Source: Sphingopyxis sp. PAMC25046 (GTDB taxonomy: Bacteria; Pseudomonadota; Alphaproteobacteria; Sphingomonadales; Sphingomonadaceae). From it: a stretch of 64,000 nt of DNA. The notes under the pieces were generated by a model. That model did not search any database, was not told where the DNA came from, and saw only the letters and a program-made list of their open reading frames with translations. Numbering within the stretch: the first letter of the stretch is position 1; every line of letters starts with the position of its first letter. Made by a program: the position numbers and the translations under genes. The DNA lies in assembly GCF_004795895.1 (NCBI RefSeq), contig NZ_CP039250.1, forward strand, positions 1,550,001-1,614,000, written 5' to 3'. Below, piece after piece: positions 26,180 through 35,132 of this stretch.

Positions 26180-27160
26180 ATGCGCCTGCTCAAACTCGTC
26201 CCCGACGACACCAATTACGACTTTTTGAAGTGGCGCAAGCTCGCCTCCTTCATGAGCTTTTTTCTGGTCGTGGTCTCGATCGCGCTGGTGGCGGTGAAGG
26301 GCCTGAACCTTGGCATCGACTTCGTCGGCGGCCAGTCGGTCCGCGTCGAGTTCACCCAAACCATGCCGCCGATCGAGGATATCCGCGAAGCCGTAGGCGA
26401 GATCGGCGTCGGCGAGGCGACGATCCAGCAATTCGGGTCGGACAGCGCGGTGTCGATCCGCACCGCGCTTCCCGATGGCGACAAGGCGGCAGCCGAACGC
26501 GCGGGGCAACAGCTTGTCGCCGGCATCCAGAAGGCTTTCCCGACCGCGCGGACCGGATCGGTTGAGACCGTGTCGGGCAAGGTGTCGGAAGAGCTGCTGC
26601 GCACCGGCGCGATCAGCCTGGCGCTCGCGATGCTCGGGATCTCGATCTATATCTGGATCCGCTTCGAATGGCAGTTCGGCGTCGGCGCGCTCGGGCGCCT
26701 GTTTCACGAAGTCGCGCTGACCTTCGGCTTTTTCGCGATCACCCAGTTGCAATTCGACCTGAACAGCGTTGCAGCGCTGCTTACGATCGTCGGTTATTCG
26801 CTGAATGACACGATTGTGGTTTATGACCGCATTCGCGAGAATCTGAAAAAATATCGCAAGATGGACATTGTCCCGCTCCTGAACCTCAGCATCAACGAAA
26901 CCTTGGCGCGCACCGTGATGACCAGCGTATCGATCCTGCTCGCGCTGGGCGTGCTGCTGGTGATGGGCCCCGACGTCATTTTCGGGTTCACCGCTGCGAT
27001 GCTGTTCGGCGTGTTCGTCGGTACCTATTCGTCGATCCTGATGTCGACGCCGGTGCTGGTGTGGCTGAAGGTCGGTCCGCACAGCTTTGTGCCGCGCACC
27101 GTCGCGGGGATCGAGGGCGGCGAGCGCGTCGAGCGCAAGGACGACGGCGCGGTCGTCTAA
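26180..27160 (+). CDS. secF: Protein translocase subunit SecF
   Basis: A 326-residue partner of SecD. Landmarks are NLGIDFVGGQSVRVEF (about 40-55), the periplasmic P4 domain, and the six-helix RND domain with YSLNDTIVVYDRIRENLKKYRK and the closing SSILMSTPVLVWLK. It is translated from the yajC-secD-secF operon. Confidence 0.97.
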   Translation: MRLLKLVPDDTNYDFLKWRKLASFMSFFLVVVSIALVAVKGLNLGIDFVGGQSVRVEFTQTMPPIEDIREAVGEIGVGEATIQQFGSDSAVSIRTALPDGDKAAAERAGQQLVAGIQKAFPTARTGSVETVSGKVSEELLRTGAISLALAMLGISIYIWIRFEWQFGVGALGRLFHEVALTFGFFAITQLQFDLNSVAALLTIVGYSLNDTIVVYDRIRENLKKYRKMDIVPLLNLSINETLARTVMTSVSILLALGVLLVMGPDVIFGFTAAMLFGVFVGTYSSILMSTPVLVWLKVGPHSFVPRTVAGIEGGERVERKDDGAVV

Positions 27161-27186
27161 TCGTCGACATTTTAGGGATGACCGGC

Positions 27187-27213
27187 GCCGGTCCGCTCCG
27201 CGAGCGGGCCGGC
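27187..27213. terminator. Bidirectional stem-loop between secF and the glycosyltransferase
   Basis: A 12-bp stem (27187-27198 with 27202-27213, one G-U pair) and a 3-nt loop between two convergent genes. It has no clear U-tract in either direction, so efficiency is uncertain. Confidence 0.55.
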
Positions 27214-27223
27214 GTTGGCGTAT

Positions 27224-28399
27224 CTAGGCCCCGGCGCAGCGACGCAGATGATCGGCGAGTTCGCGGCCGTTGCGGTCCCAATCGAAGCGTCCGGCCAGGC
27301 TGGCGGCGACTTCGGCGGGAGCGGGCGGCGCGGCGAATATGGTCTTCACCGCTTCGGCGATTGCCTGCGGCGTGCGCTCGACGATGCGGACGGCGACTGG
27401 CGAAGTAACGAGTTCGGCGGCCCCGCCCGCGCCACTGATCACGATCGGCGTGCCGCAGGCGAGCGCTTCGACCCATGCATTGGCTAGGCCTTCGCTCGCG
27501 GACGGCATGACGACTGCGTCGGCTGCCCGATAAAGCTGCGGCAGGTCGGCGTTGGCGACGGGGCCGAGGAAATGGACGCGGGTTTCGACGCCGAGTTCGC
27601 GGGCGAGCGCGCGGTAGCGCGCCTCTTCTTCGCCCGCGCCGGCGAGCCAGTAGTGGACGCCGGGCAGCGCGGGCAGCGCCGCGATCACCAGTGCCTGTCC
27701 CTTGCGTGGGATGAGGGCGCCGACGGTCAGGATCGCGGGGGCATCGTCCATGCCGAGCGCGGCGCGCGCCGCGGCGTGGTCGCCGGGGTGGAAGCGCGCG
27801 ATGTCGATGCCGGTGTAATGGACCGCTACCTTTTGCGCGTCGATGCCGATCGCCGCCATTTCGCCGCGCATCGCTTCGGACACCGCGAGCAGACCCGCGG
27901 CTTTCACCCCGGCCTCGATCACTTGCAATCTTGTCGCGGGATCATGGCCGAAATGGCTGATGTCGGCGCCGCGCGCCTTGGCCGAAAAGGGAAGGCCGAG
28001 TGCGTCGGCGACGCGCATCGCGGCGGGACCGTCGGGGTAGAAGAATTGCGCGTCGACGACATGGAATTTGCGATCGCGCACCGCGCCGAGGACCGCGCGC
28101 GCGACTCGCGCGGGGTTGAAGCGCGCGCCGTAGCGCGGGATCAGCGTGAAGCGCGGGCGAAAGATGGTGAGGCCGTTCCGTTGCTCTGTCGTCGGCAGCT
28201 CACGAAGCGCGCGATAGCGCCGGTGCAGCGACAGCGGAAAGGGCGGCAGTCCGACCGGTGCGACGATGGTGAGTTCGATTCCTCGCTGTGCGGCGAGCGC
28301 GCGCAGGCTTTTCTCGACGAAGAGGCCGAAGTTCGGCCGCGCGGCGTCGGGGAAGAGCGTCGCGATGCTGAGGACGCGGAGGGGGGAGGGCACGGGCAC
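27224..28399 (-). CDS. Glycosyltransferase family 4 protein
   Basis: A 391-residue GT-B fold glycosyltransferase. The N-terminal domain starts LRVLSIATLFPDAARPNFGLFVEKSLRAL; the C-terminal donor domain has ILTVGALIPRKGQ, VHFLGPVANADLPQLYRAADAVVMPSASEGLANAWVEALACGTPIV with the E-x7-E catalytic-type motif. It probably transfers a sugar in cell-surface polysaccharide or lipid synthesis. The GTG start follows the XRE gene stop with no gap, so the two are co-transcribed. Confidence 0.9.
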   Translation of the reverse strand: MPVPSPLRVLSIATLFPDAARPNFGLFVEKSLRALAAQRGIELTIVAPVGLPPFPLSLHRRYRALRELPTTEQRNGLTIFRPRFTLIPRYGARFNPARVARAVLGAVRDRKFHVVDAQFFYPDGPAAMRVADALGLPFSAKARGADISHFGHDPATRLQVIEAGVKAAGLLAVSEAMRGEMAAIGIDAQKVAVHYTGIDIARFHPGDHAAARAALGMDDAPAILTVGALIPRKGQALVIAALPALPGVHYWLAGAGEEEARYRALARELGVETRVHFLGPVANADLPQLYRAADAVVMPSASEGLANAWVEALACGTPIVISGAGGAAELVTSPVAVRIVERTPQAIAEAVKTIFAAPPAPAEVAASLAGRFDWDRNGRELADHLRRCAGA

Positions 28400-28960
28400 T
28401 CAGAGCGTGCGGAGCAGACGGACGGCGACGGCGGCCCAGGGCGGATTGCTGACGACCTGCTGGCGCTGGCCGGTACCGAGCGGGAGCAGGTGCAGCTTTT
28501 CGCCATCGACGTTGAGCAGGCGCGCGAAAAAGAAGCGGCCGGCGGGGCGGGGCACGAGCAGGTCGCGGTTGAGCGCGCTGGCCCAGTCCCCCTCGATCCG
28601 GCGGCACCAGATTTCGTCGCCGGCGCGGTAATCGCCGATCGACGAGGTAACGCGCACCGCGACCATATCCTCGCCCGGGCGGGCGGTCAGCGCCTGCTCG
28701 ATGCGCGTCGGCGCCTGCGCGCCCTCGGCGCCGAGCAGCGCGGTGATCGTGAGCTGGGTATCTTGCGGCAGCTGGACCAGTTCGGCGGCATCGACCCCGA
28801 GCGCGGCGGCAATGCGGTTCATCCAACCGAGCGACAGCGTGCGCGTGCCCGTTTCGAGGCGGCCGATCGTCTGCGCGGTGGTCGGCGGAACGCAGCGCTG
28901 GCCGACCTCCTCGAGCGTCAGGCCCTTGGCGCGGCGGACGGAGCGAATGCTGTTGATCAT
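28400..28960 (-). CDS. XRE-family regulator with C-terminal S24/LexA-like domain
   Basis: A 186-residue repressor-like protein. The N-terminal HTH_XRE spans about residues 3-60 (SIRSVRRAKGLTLEEVGQRC...TIGRLETGTRTLSLGWMNRIAAALGV). The rest (about 75-185) resembles an S24-type beta domain (VAVRVTSSIGDYRAGDEIWCRR...DLLVPRPAGRFFFARLLNVDGEKLHLLPL), although I cannot point to an intact Ser-Lys pair. The start at 28960 is used because AAGGA lies 8 nt before it; an ATG 9 nt upstream abuts that site. It is divergent from the DUF6456 gene, with 88 nt between. Confidence 0.82.
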   Translation of the reverse strand: MINSIRSVRRAKGLTLEEVGQRCVPPTTAQTIGRLETGTRTLSLGWMNRIAAALGVDAAELVQLPQDTQLTITALLGAEGAQAPTRIEQALTARPGEDMVAVRVTSSIGDYRAGDEIWCRRIEGDWASALNRDLLVPRPAGRFFFARLLNVDGEKLHLLPLGTGQRQQVVSNPPWAAVAVRLLRTL

Positions 28961-28994
28961 ATGGCTCATCCTTGAATAACCAAATCGGTTTTTT

Positions 28995-29004
28995 CTTTCC
29001 TACA
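28995..29004 (+). promoter_or_regulatory. Shared promoter-proximal motif upstream of the DUF6456 gene
   Basis: CTTTCCTACA, identical over 10 bases to the motif before the endolysin (21382-21391, complement) and the terminase-like gene (43840-43849, complement). It points towards the DUF6456 start codon, 44 nt away. The outer GAACCATAT half seen at the other two loci is not conserved here. An imperfect inverted repeat AACC-N5-GGTT lies just left at 28978-28990 and may be an operator for the XRE regulator. Confidence 0.55.
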
Positions 29005-29048
29005 AAATAATCCAATGTCAAGCCCCGCGCGCAGCAAAGGAGAATCGC

Positions 29049-29531
29049 ATGACCACACGCCGCCTCGAAACGCGCATCCATCCCGACGACCGGATCGATC
29101 CGGGCAAGGCGGGGCCGCAGGTGATGCGGCATGTAACGGTGAATGTCGGCGAGAGTCCGATCGCCTGGCTGGCGTCGCGCGGAATGCTGACGGCGGCGCA
29201 GCTCGGGGCGGGCGAACGGCTTCGCAGCGATTATGAGCGCGCGGGATTGTCGGCGCGGGTGACGATGCACTGGGATGCCGCGCCGCCGGGAAAGAGCCGC
29301 GGCGGCGCGCGCGCGTCCGACGCATCGCTGGCGCGGATCGACGCGCACCGGCGCTTTCACGCGGCGCTCGATGCGGCGGGGCCGGGGCTGGCCGATATAT
29401 GCTGGCGGGTGATCTGCGCCGGGGAAGGGATCGGGGGCGTGGAGAAGGCGATGGGTTGGCCCGCGCGGTCGGGGAAACTGGTGCTCGGTCTGGCGCTCGA
29501 CCGTTTGGCGCGGTTTTACGGGACGGGTTAG
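29049..29531 (+). CDS. DUF6456 protein, candidate GTA activator component
   Basis: A 160-residue protein that reads as a stand-alone DUF6456 domain: PIAWLASRGMLTAAQLGAGERLRSDYERAGL (37-67), then ARIDAHRRFHAALDAAGPGLADICWRVICAGEGI (about 94-127) and GWPARSGKLVLGLALDRLARFYG at the C-terminus. To my knowledge this domain occurs in the GafA/GafZ-type activators of gene transfer agents; the assignment of this protein to that role is inference. A strong AAAGGAG lies 6 nt before the ATG. It is divergent from an XRE regulator and carries the shared CTTTCCTACA motif upstream. Confidence 0.75.
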   Translation: MTTRRLETRIHPDDRIDPGKAGPQVMRHVTVNVGESPIAWLASRGMLTAAQLGAGERLRSDYERAGLSARVTMHWDAAPPGKSRGGARASDASLARIDAHRRFHAALDAAGPGLADICWRVICAGEGIGGVEKAMGWPARSGKLVLGLALDRLARFYGTG

Positions 29532-29576
29532 GAGCCGCGCTGAGCGGTTTCGACCGGAAGTTGCCCCTCTTACATC

Positions 29577-29641
29577 GTCACCCCCGACTGGAGTCCATGA
29601 CGTCAGCGCCGCAATGGATCCCGGATCAAGTCCGGGATGAC
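29577..29641. repeat. Degenerate REPIN-like unit, family 1
   Basis: The right arm is intact (complement begins GTCATCCCGGACTTGATCCG); the left arm, starting GTCACCCCCGACTGGAGTCC at 29577, has diverged. It lies between the DUF6456 gene and the convergent nitronate monooxygenase gene. Confidence 0.7.
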
Positions 29642-29712
29642 GAAGGAGAGGAAGCGAACGTCCGCTCACCAGCCCAAAACAGCCGTTGCCGGCTGGCCGG
29701 GCTATTTCGGTC

Positions 29713-30684
29713 CTAAAGTCGGACCTTGGCTTCGAGCTCGCGGCGGGCGGCGAGATATTGCTCTTCGAGTTCGGCTACGAATTCGGCGACGGGGCGCACG
29801 GCGGTGACGGGGCCGATGCCCTGGCCCGAGCCCCAGATATCCTTCCACGCTTTTGCCTTGGTATTGCCGCCCGACCCGAAGTTCATCGTCTTCAAATCGC
29901 CCTCAGGCAGATTGTCGGGGTCCATGCCCGCCGCGACGATCGACTGGCGGAGATAATTGCCGTGGACGCCGGTGAAGAGGTTCGAATAGACGATGTCGGC
30001 TGCGCGACCCTCGACTATGCCGTTCTTGTAGCCGTCCTCGGCATTGGCTTCGGACGTCGCGATGAAGGCGCTGCCGATGTAGGCGAGATCGGCGCCGCAC
30101 GCCTGCGCCGCAAGGATCGAGCGGCCGTGGCCGATCGCGCCCGACAGCGCGACGGGGCCGTCGAACCATTCGCGGATTTCCTGCACGAGAGCGAAGGGCG
30201 ACTGGCGGCCGGCATGGCCGCCCGCGCCCGCCGCGACGGGAATCAGGCCGTCGGCGCCCTTTTCGACCGCCTTGCGCGCGAAACGGTCGTCGATGACGTC
30301 GTGGAGGGTGATGCCGCCCCAGCCGTGCACCGCCTGATTAAGCTCCTCGCGCGCGCCCAGGGAGGTGATCGTGATCGGCACCTTCCACTTGGCGCAGGTC
30401 GCGATATCCTGTTCGAGCCGGTCGTTCGATTTATGGACGATCTGATTCACCGCATAGGGCGCCGAGAGGCGGTCGGGATTGTCGCGGTCCCACGCGGCAA
30501 GCTCTTCGGTGATTTGATGCAGCCATTCGTCGAGCAAGGATTGCGGGCGCGCGTTCAATGCGGGGAAGCTGCCGACGATGCCCGCCTTGCACTGGGCGAT
30601 GACGAGATCGGGGCCCGATACGATGAACAGTGGCGAGCCGATGACGGGCAGGCGCAGGCGGTCGAAAATCGGGGGAAGGGCCAT
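29713..30684 (-). CDS. Nitronate monooxygenase family protein (2-nitropropane dioxygenase-like)
   Basis: A 323-residue FMN-dependent TIM-barrel protein. Family stretches are LPVIGSPLFIVSGPDLVIAQCKAGIVGSFP (13-42), PVAAGAGGHAGRQSPFALVQEIREWFDGPVALSGAIGHGRSILAAQACGADLAYIGSAFIAT and the active-site-region HG. It oxidises nitronates or acts as a related flavin oxidoreductase. It is a single gene. Confidence 0.9.
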   Translation of the reverse strand: MALPPIFDRLRLPVIGSPLFIVSGPDLVIAQCKAGIVGSFPALNARPQSLLDEWLHQITEELAAWDRDNPDRLSAPYAVNQIVHKSNDRLEQDIATCAKWKVPITITSLGAREELNQAVHGWGGITLHDVIDDRFARKAVEKGADGLIPVAAGAGGHAGRQSPFALVQEIREWFDGPVALSGAIGHGRSILAAQACGADLAYIGSAFIATSEANAEDGYKNGIVEGRAADIVYSNLFTGVHGNYLRQSIVAAGMDPDNLPEGDLKTMNFGSGGNTKAKAWKDIWGSGQGIGPVTAVRPVAEFVAELEEQYLAARRELEAKVRL

Positions 30685-30762
30685 GAATCACACTCTCCGG
30701 TTGCTTTGTGCAACTGACCTTAACGTAAACGGAAGGCTGCGCAAGATGCTAGGGTCAGGACC

Positions 30763-31182
30763 CTAGTCGAAGGCGGGGCCCTTGAGTTCGACGATATTGC
30801 CTTCGGGGTCGCTGATGTAGATCGACGGACCTTCGCCTTCGGCGCCGTAGCGCGGGCCGGCTTGTTCGATCGCGACATCGTGACGGGCGAGATGAACTCG
30901 AATGGCCGCGTCGTCGAAGGGGGCGACGGTGATTGCGAAATGGTCGACGTTGCGGCCCTCCGGTCCGGGTGCCGCGCCTCCCATCGCGCCAAGCTTGCCG
31001 TCGATGGTGACAAGATCGATCAGCGAACTGCCGGCGCGCAGCTGGAAGAGTCCGATTTCCGGTTGCGCGCGCTCGTCGGTGCAGCCGAGAACCTCGCGGT
31101 AAAAACCCGTCATGCGATCGAGATCGACAACCCGAAGTACGACATGATCGATTGCGCGAAGGGCAAAGGGGGGTGTCGTCAT
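30763..31182 (-). CDS. VOC (glyoxalase-fold) family protein
   Basis: A 139-residue protein with the paired beta-alpha-beta-beta-beta modules of the vicinal oxygen chelate fold: IDHVVLRVVDLDRMTGFYREVLG (11-33), VDHFAITV and SIYISDPEGNIVELKGP. Metal-ligand type positions His13, His80 (approx.) and Glu near the end are present. The substrate is unknown. It is divergent from the AraC gene with a short shared upstream region. Confidence 0.88.
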   Translation of the reverse strand: MTTPPFALRAIDHVVLRVVDLDRMTGFYREVLGCTDERAQPEIGLFQLRAGSSLIDLVTIDGKLGAMGGAAPGPEGRNVDHFAITVAPFDDAAIRVHLARHDVAIEQAGPRYGAEGEGPSIYISDPEGNIVELKGPAFD

Positions 31183-31316
31183 GGCAATCGCTCCTCGATT
31201 TTTTGTGCGCGGCCGGAGCCTTCTAGTTGGTGAGCGCCCCTGCTGTCCATCGACCGGTAACGGGGGTTGATCCGGAGGCGGTTGCGGTCGGCCGTGCGGC
31301 GCGACAGGGTGGGACC

Positions 31317-31988
31317 ATGCAGTTGCTCCAGCCCAGCCTGTTGCCCGCCGCCGCCGAGATCGCACGGCACCACCACCGCGAACCCTATGCAACATTGGTA
31401 TTGGCCGGAGCTTATGAGGAAGCCGGCGATGCCGGGCGGATCGCGGTGCAAGAGGGCGCAGTGCTGCTTCACGGGCCTTTTTCGGCGCATCGTGACCGGG
31501 TTTCCGCGAAACGGACGGTCGTGCTCGACCTGCCGCTGCCGTTCGACGGGCGCGATTGGCCGGCACGCGCGGACATCGCCGATCCCGACCGGATCGTCCG
31601 GCTGGCCGGGCACGACCCGGTCGAGGCGGTTGCCGCGCTGCTCGACGGCCTTGTTCCGACGACCGTGCCCGAAGACGGCGACCTGCCCGACCGGTTGTCG
31701 GCGGCGCTTCGGACATCGGCGTCGCTGCGGATCGGCGAATGGGCCGCGACGCACGGGCAATCGCGCGAGCATGTGTCGCGCAGCTTCGAGAAGCTCTATG
31801 GCGTGTCGCCCGCCGCCTATCGCGCCGATTGCCGGGCGAAGCGGGCGTGGCGGAGGATCGTAGCGGGTGACGACAGCCTTGCCGGGATCGCGGTCGAGGC
31901 GAGTTATGCCGACCAGGCGCATATGACGCGCGCGGTGACGCGATTGACCGGGATGTCGCCGCGGCGATGGCGGGTCGGGGCGGGGTAG
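31317..31988 (+). CDS. AraC-family transcriptional regulator
   Basis: A 223-residue regulator. The N-terminal half (about 1-125) contains RHHHREPYATLVLAGAYEEAGDAGR and HGPFSAHRD, a cupin-type sensor. The C-terminal AraC DNA-binding domain is at about 130-222 (RIGEWAATHGQSREHVSRSFEKLYGVSPAAYRADCRAKRAWRRI...SYADQAHMTRAVTRLTGMSPRRWR). The ATG at 31317 is chosen; an upstream TTG frame is open but lacks conserved sequence. It may regulate the divergent VOC gene. Confidence 0.87.
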   Translation: MQLLQPSLLPAAAEIARHHHREPYATLVLAGAYEEAGDAGRIAVQEGAVLLHGPFSAHRDRVSAKRTVVLDLPLPFDGRDWPARADIADPDRIVRLAGHDPVEAVAALLDGLVPTTVPEDGDLPDRLSAALRTSASLRIGEWAATHGQSREHVSRSFEKLYGVSPAAYRADCRAKRAWRRIVAGDDSLAGIAVEASYADQAHMTRAVTRLTGMSPRRWRVGAG

Positions 31989-32037
31989 CGGATGGCGGTT
32001 TTGGGGCGGAGAGCTGTCGTTGCTCTCCTCCACTTCC

Positions 32038-32127
32038 GTCATCCCGGGCTTGACCCGGGATCCCGCTTTTTGGGGCGTCGACCGGTCTTCGGCATCAAGC
32101 GGGACCCCGGATCAAGTCCGGGGTGAC
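32038..32127. repeat. REPIN-like inverted pair, family 1
   Basis: Two inverted arms (GTCATCCCGGGCTTGACCCG on the left; complement of the GTCACCCCGGACTTGATCCG type on the right) around a spacer of about 30 nt. It is nearly identical to the unit at 47331-47419, including the GGGATCCCGCTTTTT and TCAAGCGGGACCCC shoulders. Confidence 0.88.
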
Positions 32128-32204
32128 GAATAAAGAGACGGCAGCAGCCGGTCGTTTCCAGACACGCCCGGCGAGTGTGACGGAACCTCGAAGGCATCCC
32201 GATG

Positions 32205-32594
32205 TCAGGGCGCTTGTTCCCGCGTACGCTGGGTCCACAGAATGCTGGGGATTTCCCTTTTTCCGTCGTGGACGGTGAAGCGCGTAAGGTCGAAAATCTC
32301 GGTCCGTCGGTCGATCTGCGCCTCGCCGACCTGCTCCCCCTCCATCCAGTGCGTCAGTCTGACGTCGAAACCGCAACGCCATGACCGGGGCGCCTGCTCC
32401 GACTTGTCCACTTCCTCGCAAACGACATTGCTGACGGCATAACGGGTGTTGAAACGTATCTGCCGCCCTTCGTGATCGCTGCACCCGTCGACAGTGACGG
32501 TACAATATTCCTTCCTGAGCAAAAGATACTCGATGACGCTCGCGTCGGGTGGGCCGGCCGGCGCGGTGCTCAGGGCGATCAGCACCGCGATCAT
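32205..32594 (-). CDS. Secreted hypothetical protein, 129 residues
   Basis: A short signal-peptide-like N-terminus (MIAVLIALSTAPAGPPDAS), then a small domain with four cysteines (EYCTVTVDGCSDHEG, NVVCEEVD, SWRCGFD), possibly two disulfides, and a C-terminal RRTEIFDLTRFTVHDGKREI segment. I recognise no family. The start at 32594 is chosen for the signal peptide; the frame is open upstream. Confidence 0.5.
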   Translation of the reverse strand: MIAVLIALSTAPAGPPDASVIEYLLLRKEYCTVTVDGCSDHEGRQIRFNTRYAVSNVVCEEVDKSEQAPRSWRCGFDVRLTHWMEGEQVGEAQIDRRTEIFDLTRFTVHDGKREIPSILWTQRTREQAP

Positions 32595-32801
32595 GACGGC
32601 CGGGTGCCGCAGTTTGCGGCCTGCTCCGCGTCCCGGCTCATCAGCGTGCGATATCGGGTGAGTATCGTAATCACGCGCGCCTCCCTTTTTGACAGCGTCG
32701 ATGGCATCCCGCGCCATCCGGACGTCCGAGTCAATACCTCCCTCCGACACACATCACATTCGTTCAAGAAGCGCGCGACGCTTCGCGCCTACACCCGGCG
32801 C

Positions 32802-33578
32802 ATGACAGGTCTCTCTCCCGCTTCGCCGCGCCCGTTTGTGGCGCTTACCGGTTTTCGCTTCCGCCTGTGGCCGATACTGCTCGCCGCGGTGCTGATGCAG
32901 GCCATACTCGAGCTCGGCCGCGTCACCGCGCGCGAAATCTATTTTGCCGGAGCGCCGCTCTGGGACGGCTATATATCGGTTTTCCTGCTCCTCGCGATCG
33001 CGTTTCAGGCGCTGCTCGGGTTGGTCGCGATCCTTGTCATGCGCCGATTGCTGCCCGTCGCCGACCCACACCTGCGCTGGCCGCCGGGCGCGAGCTATGT
33101 CGGGATCGCCGCGTTGATCGGGATCGGCATGGGGCTGGTGATGCTCGCCGCCGATTATTGGCCCGCGCTCACCGCGCAGACGCCGCCAAATATGAGCTAT
33201 TCGAAGGCGCCGCTCGATTCCGCGGGATATCTGCTCGGGATGATCACAACGGGGCTGGCGGAGGAGACGATCTTTCGCGGGCTGCTCGTCGGGATGCTCG
33301 TCGTGCTAGTGCCGGGGCGGCTGCGGATCGGGGCGCTCGACCTGCCCATCGCCGCCTATCTGGTCGCGCTGATGTTCGGGCTGGCGCACTGGAAGTCGTT
33401 TACCGTCGATCCCTTTTACCAAGCGATGGCGCAGCAGATCTATGCGTTCGTCTGGGGCCTCGTCTATGTCTGGCTGATGGAGCGATCGCGGAGCCTGCTG
33501 GCGCCGATCGTCGCGCACGGGCTGGGCAATTTTACCGAAGTCGGGATCGTGATCGCGCTCAACGCGATATGGTCCTGA
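32802..33578 (+). CDS. CPBP family intramembrane metalloprotease
   Basis: A 258-residue membrane protein of the Rce1/CPBP (Abi) family with about eight hydrophobic segments. The catalytic motif EETIFRG is at residues 154-160 (Glu154, Glu155, Arg159), the second motif FGLAHWKS follows, and the third, IVAHGLGNF, lies near the C-terminus. Substrates are unknown. The ATG at 32802 is the first before a polar start leading to the first helix. Confidence 0.88.
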   Translation: MTGLSPASPRPFVALTGFRFRLWPILLAAVLMQAILELGRVTAREIYFAGAPLWDGYISVFLLLAIAFQALLGLVAILVMRRLLPVADPHLRWPPGASYVGIAALIGIGMGLVMLAADYWPALTAQTPPNMSYSKAPLDSAGYLLGMITTGLAEETIFRGLLVGMLVVLVPGRLRIGALDLPIAAYLVALMFGLAHWKSFTVDPFYQAMAQQIYAFVWGLVYVWLMERSRSLLAPIVAHGLGNFTEVGIVIALNAIWS

Positions 33579-33583
33579 CGCGA

Positions 33584-33609
33584 CAAGGGCGGCCAAACGG
33601 CCGCCCTTG
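33584..33609. terminator. Bidirectional terminator
   Basis: An 11-bp perfect stem (33584-33594 with 33599-33609), loop AAAC, between the convergent CPBP protease gene and the next membrane protein gene. The outer GCGAC...GTCGC bases extend the stem beyond a bulge. Confidence 0.65.
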
Positions 33610-33626
33610 GGTCGCTTCGGGGCCGG

Positions 33627-34121
33627 TCAGGCCGCAATCGGACGACGGCTCGCCTTGACCGCGACATATCCGAACAGGATCGCGGCGAGGAAGAGGGCGC
33701 CTTGTGCCGCGGCGAAGGGCGGTTCGGTGCCGTTCGGGGCGAGTGCGTTGAGCGCGGGGACTTTCAGGAAGGACTGCACGACCAGCACGAACATGTTGAG
33801 GTAGAGCGCGAAGGTGGCGGTCACGGCGTAGACCGTTGCGGCGCGGCCTGCGAGCCTGTGGCGATACCAGGCCGAAAAGGTCACGACGAGGATCAGCGTC
33901 GAGAGGATGCCGAAGCCGAGCGCCGGGGTGAAGGCGACGATCGGGAAGAGGAAGCCGGTGAGGCTGGTGAGGAGCGTCGCCCAGAGGAAGATGTCGGTGG
34001 TGCGGCGGAGAATGCGGCCGCGGGCGAAGGCGGGAAGGGCGATCAGGCCCGCACCGATGCCGATCAGGCTGATCGCGACATGGAGTGCGGTGAACTGCGA
34101 TATGGTGAGGCCGAGGATCAT
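33627..34121 (-). CDS. Four-helix membrane protein of unknown function
   Basis: A 164-residue protein with four hydrophobic segments (about 10-32, 45-67, 70-88, 100-122) and possibly a fifth near the end (AAQGALFLAAILFGYVAV). It contains ILRRTTDIFLWATLLTSLTGFLFP. I do not recognise the family with certainty. It lies 56 nt downstream of the hydrolase gene on the same strand, hinting at co-transcription. Confidence 0.65.
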   Translation of the reverse strand: MILGLTISQFTALHVAISLIGIGAGLIALPAFARGRILRRTTDIFLWATLLTSLTGFLFPIVAFTPALGFGILSTLILVVTFSAWYRHRLAGRAATVYAVTATFALYLNMFVLVVQSFLKVPALNALAPNGTEPPFAAAQGALFLAAILFGYVAVKASRRPIAA

Positions 34122-34177
34122 GGTCTTTACTCCCTGTTGGAAGGGGGCGGCGAACGCGTCGCCGCCCGTCCGTTCGT

Positions 34178-35005
34178 TCAGCTGTTGATGAAGTCGAGAA
34201 GGTCGGCGTTGAACCGGTCCTGTTCGGTGACGGTGAGGCCGTGGCTGCCGCCCTTGTAGACCTTGAGCACCGCCTGCTTGACGATCTTGACGGTCGAGAG
34301 CGCCGCGGCGCCGATCGGCACGATCTGGTCGTCGTCGCCGTGGAGGACGAGGGTCGGCTTGTCGAACTTCTTCAAATCTTCATTGAAGTCGCTTTCCGAG
34401 AAGGCGCGGATGCTGTCGAGCAGGCCCTTTAGGCCGCCGTTCATGCCCTGCCGCACGAATTCGTCGCGCACCGCTTCGCTGACGGTCGCGCCGTCGCGGT
34501 TATAGCCATAGAAAGGCAGCGTCAGATCCTTGAAGAATTGCGGGCGGTTGTCGAATGTGCCCTTGCGGATGCCGTCGAAGACGTCGAGCGGCAGGCCGTC
34601 GGGGTTGGCTTCGGTCTTGAGCATCAGCGGGGGGACGGCGCCAATCAGCGCGACCTTGGCGACCCGCGACGTGCCGTGACGGCCGATATAGCGGGTGACT
34701 TCGCCGCCGCCGGTCGAATGGCCTACGAGGATGACGTCCTTGAGGTCGAGCTGTTCGATCAGTTCGGCGAGGTCGTCGGCATATTGGTCCATATTATTAT
34801 TGTCCCAGACCTGGTCCGAACGGCCGTGGCTGCGGCGATCGTGCGCGATGGTGCGGAAGCCCTGATTGGCGAAAAATACCATCTGCGCGTCCCAGGCGTC
34901 GGCCGACAGCGGCCAGCCGTGCGAGAAGATGATCGGCTGGCCGTCTTTCGGGCCCCAGTCCTTGAAAAAGATGTTGATGCCGTCCTTGGTCGTGATCGTA
35001 GTCAT
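34178..35005 (-). CDS. Alpha/beta hydrolase (non-haem chloroperoxidase/esterase type)
   Basis: A 275-residue hydrolase. The oxyanion segment is [12 protein letters not shown] (27-38), the nucleophile elbow GHSTGG has Ser97, the acid lies in [10 protein letters not shown], and the His in GGSHGLT. The sequence [19 protein letters not shown] is characteristic of the cofactor-free haloperoxidase/aryl esterase group. The GlxA-type regulator is divergent upstream and may control it. Confidence 0.9.
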   Translation of the reverse strand: MTTITTKDGINIFFKDWGPKDGQPIIFSHGWPLSADAWDAQMVFFANQGFRTIAHDRRSHGRSDQVWDNNNMDQYADDLAELIEQLDLKDVILVGHSTGGGEVTRYIGRHGTSRVAKVALIGAVPPLMLKTEANPDGLPLDVFDGIRKGTFDNRPQFFKDLTLPFYGYNRDGATVSEAVRDEFVRQGMNGGLKGLLDSIRAFSESDFNEDLKKFDKPTLVLHGDDDQIVPIGAAALSTVKIVKQAVLKVYKGGSHGLTVTEQDRFNADLLDFINS

Positions 35006-35132
35006 GTCATGGTTCCTTTCGTTTCGAAGGGGCGGGGTGTCCGTCCCGATGAGAGGGAGATACGCCGCCTCGTCCTTGCGCGGGATTGGCGGACGCGACA
35101 TTATGCGGGCCGATTCCGACAAAGGAGCCACC

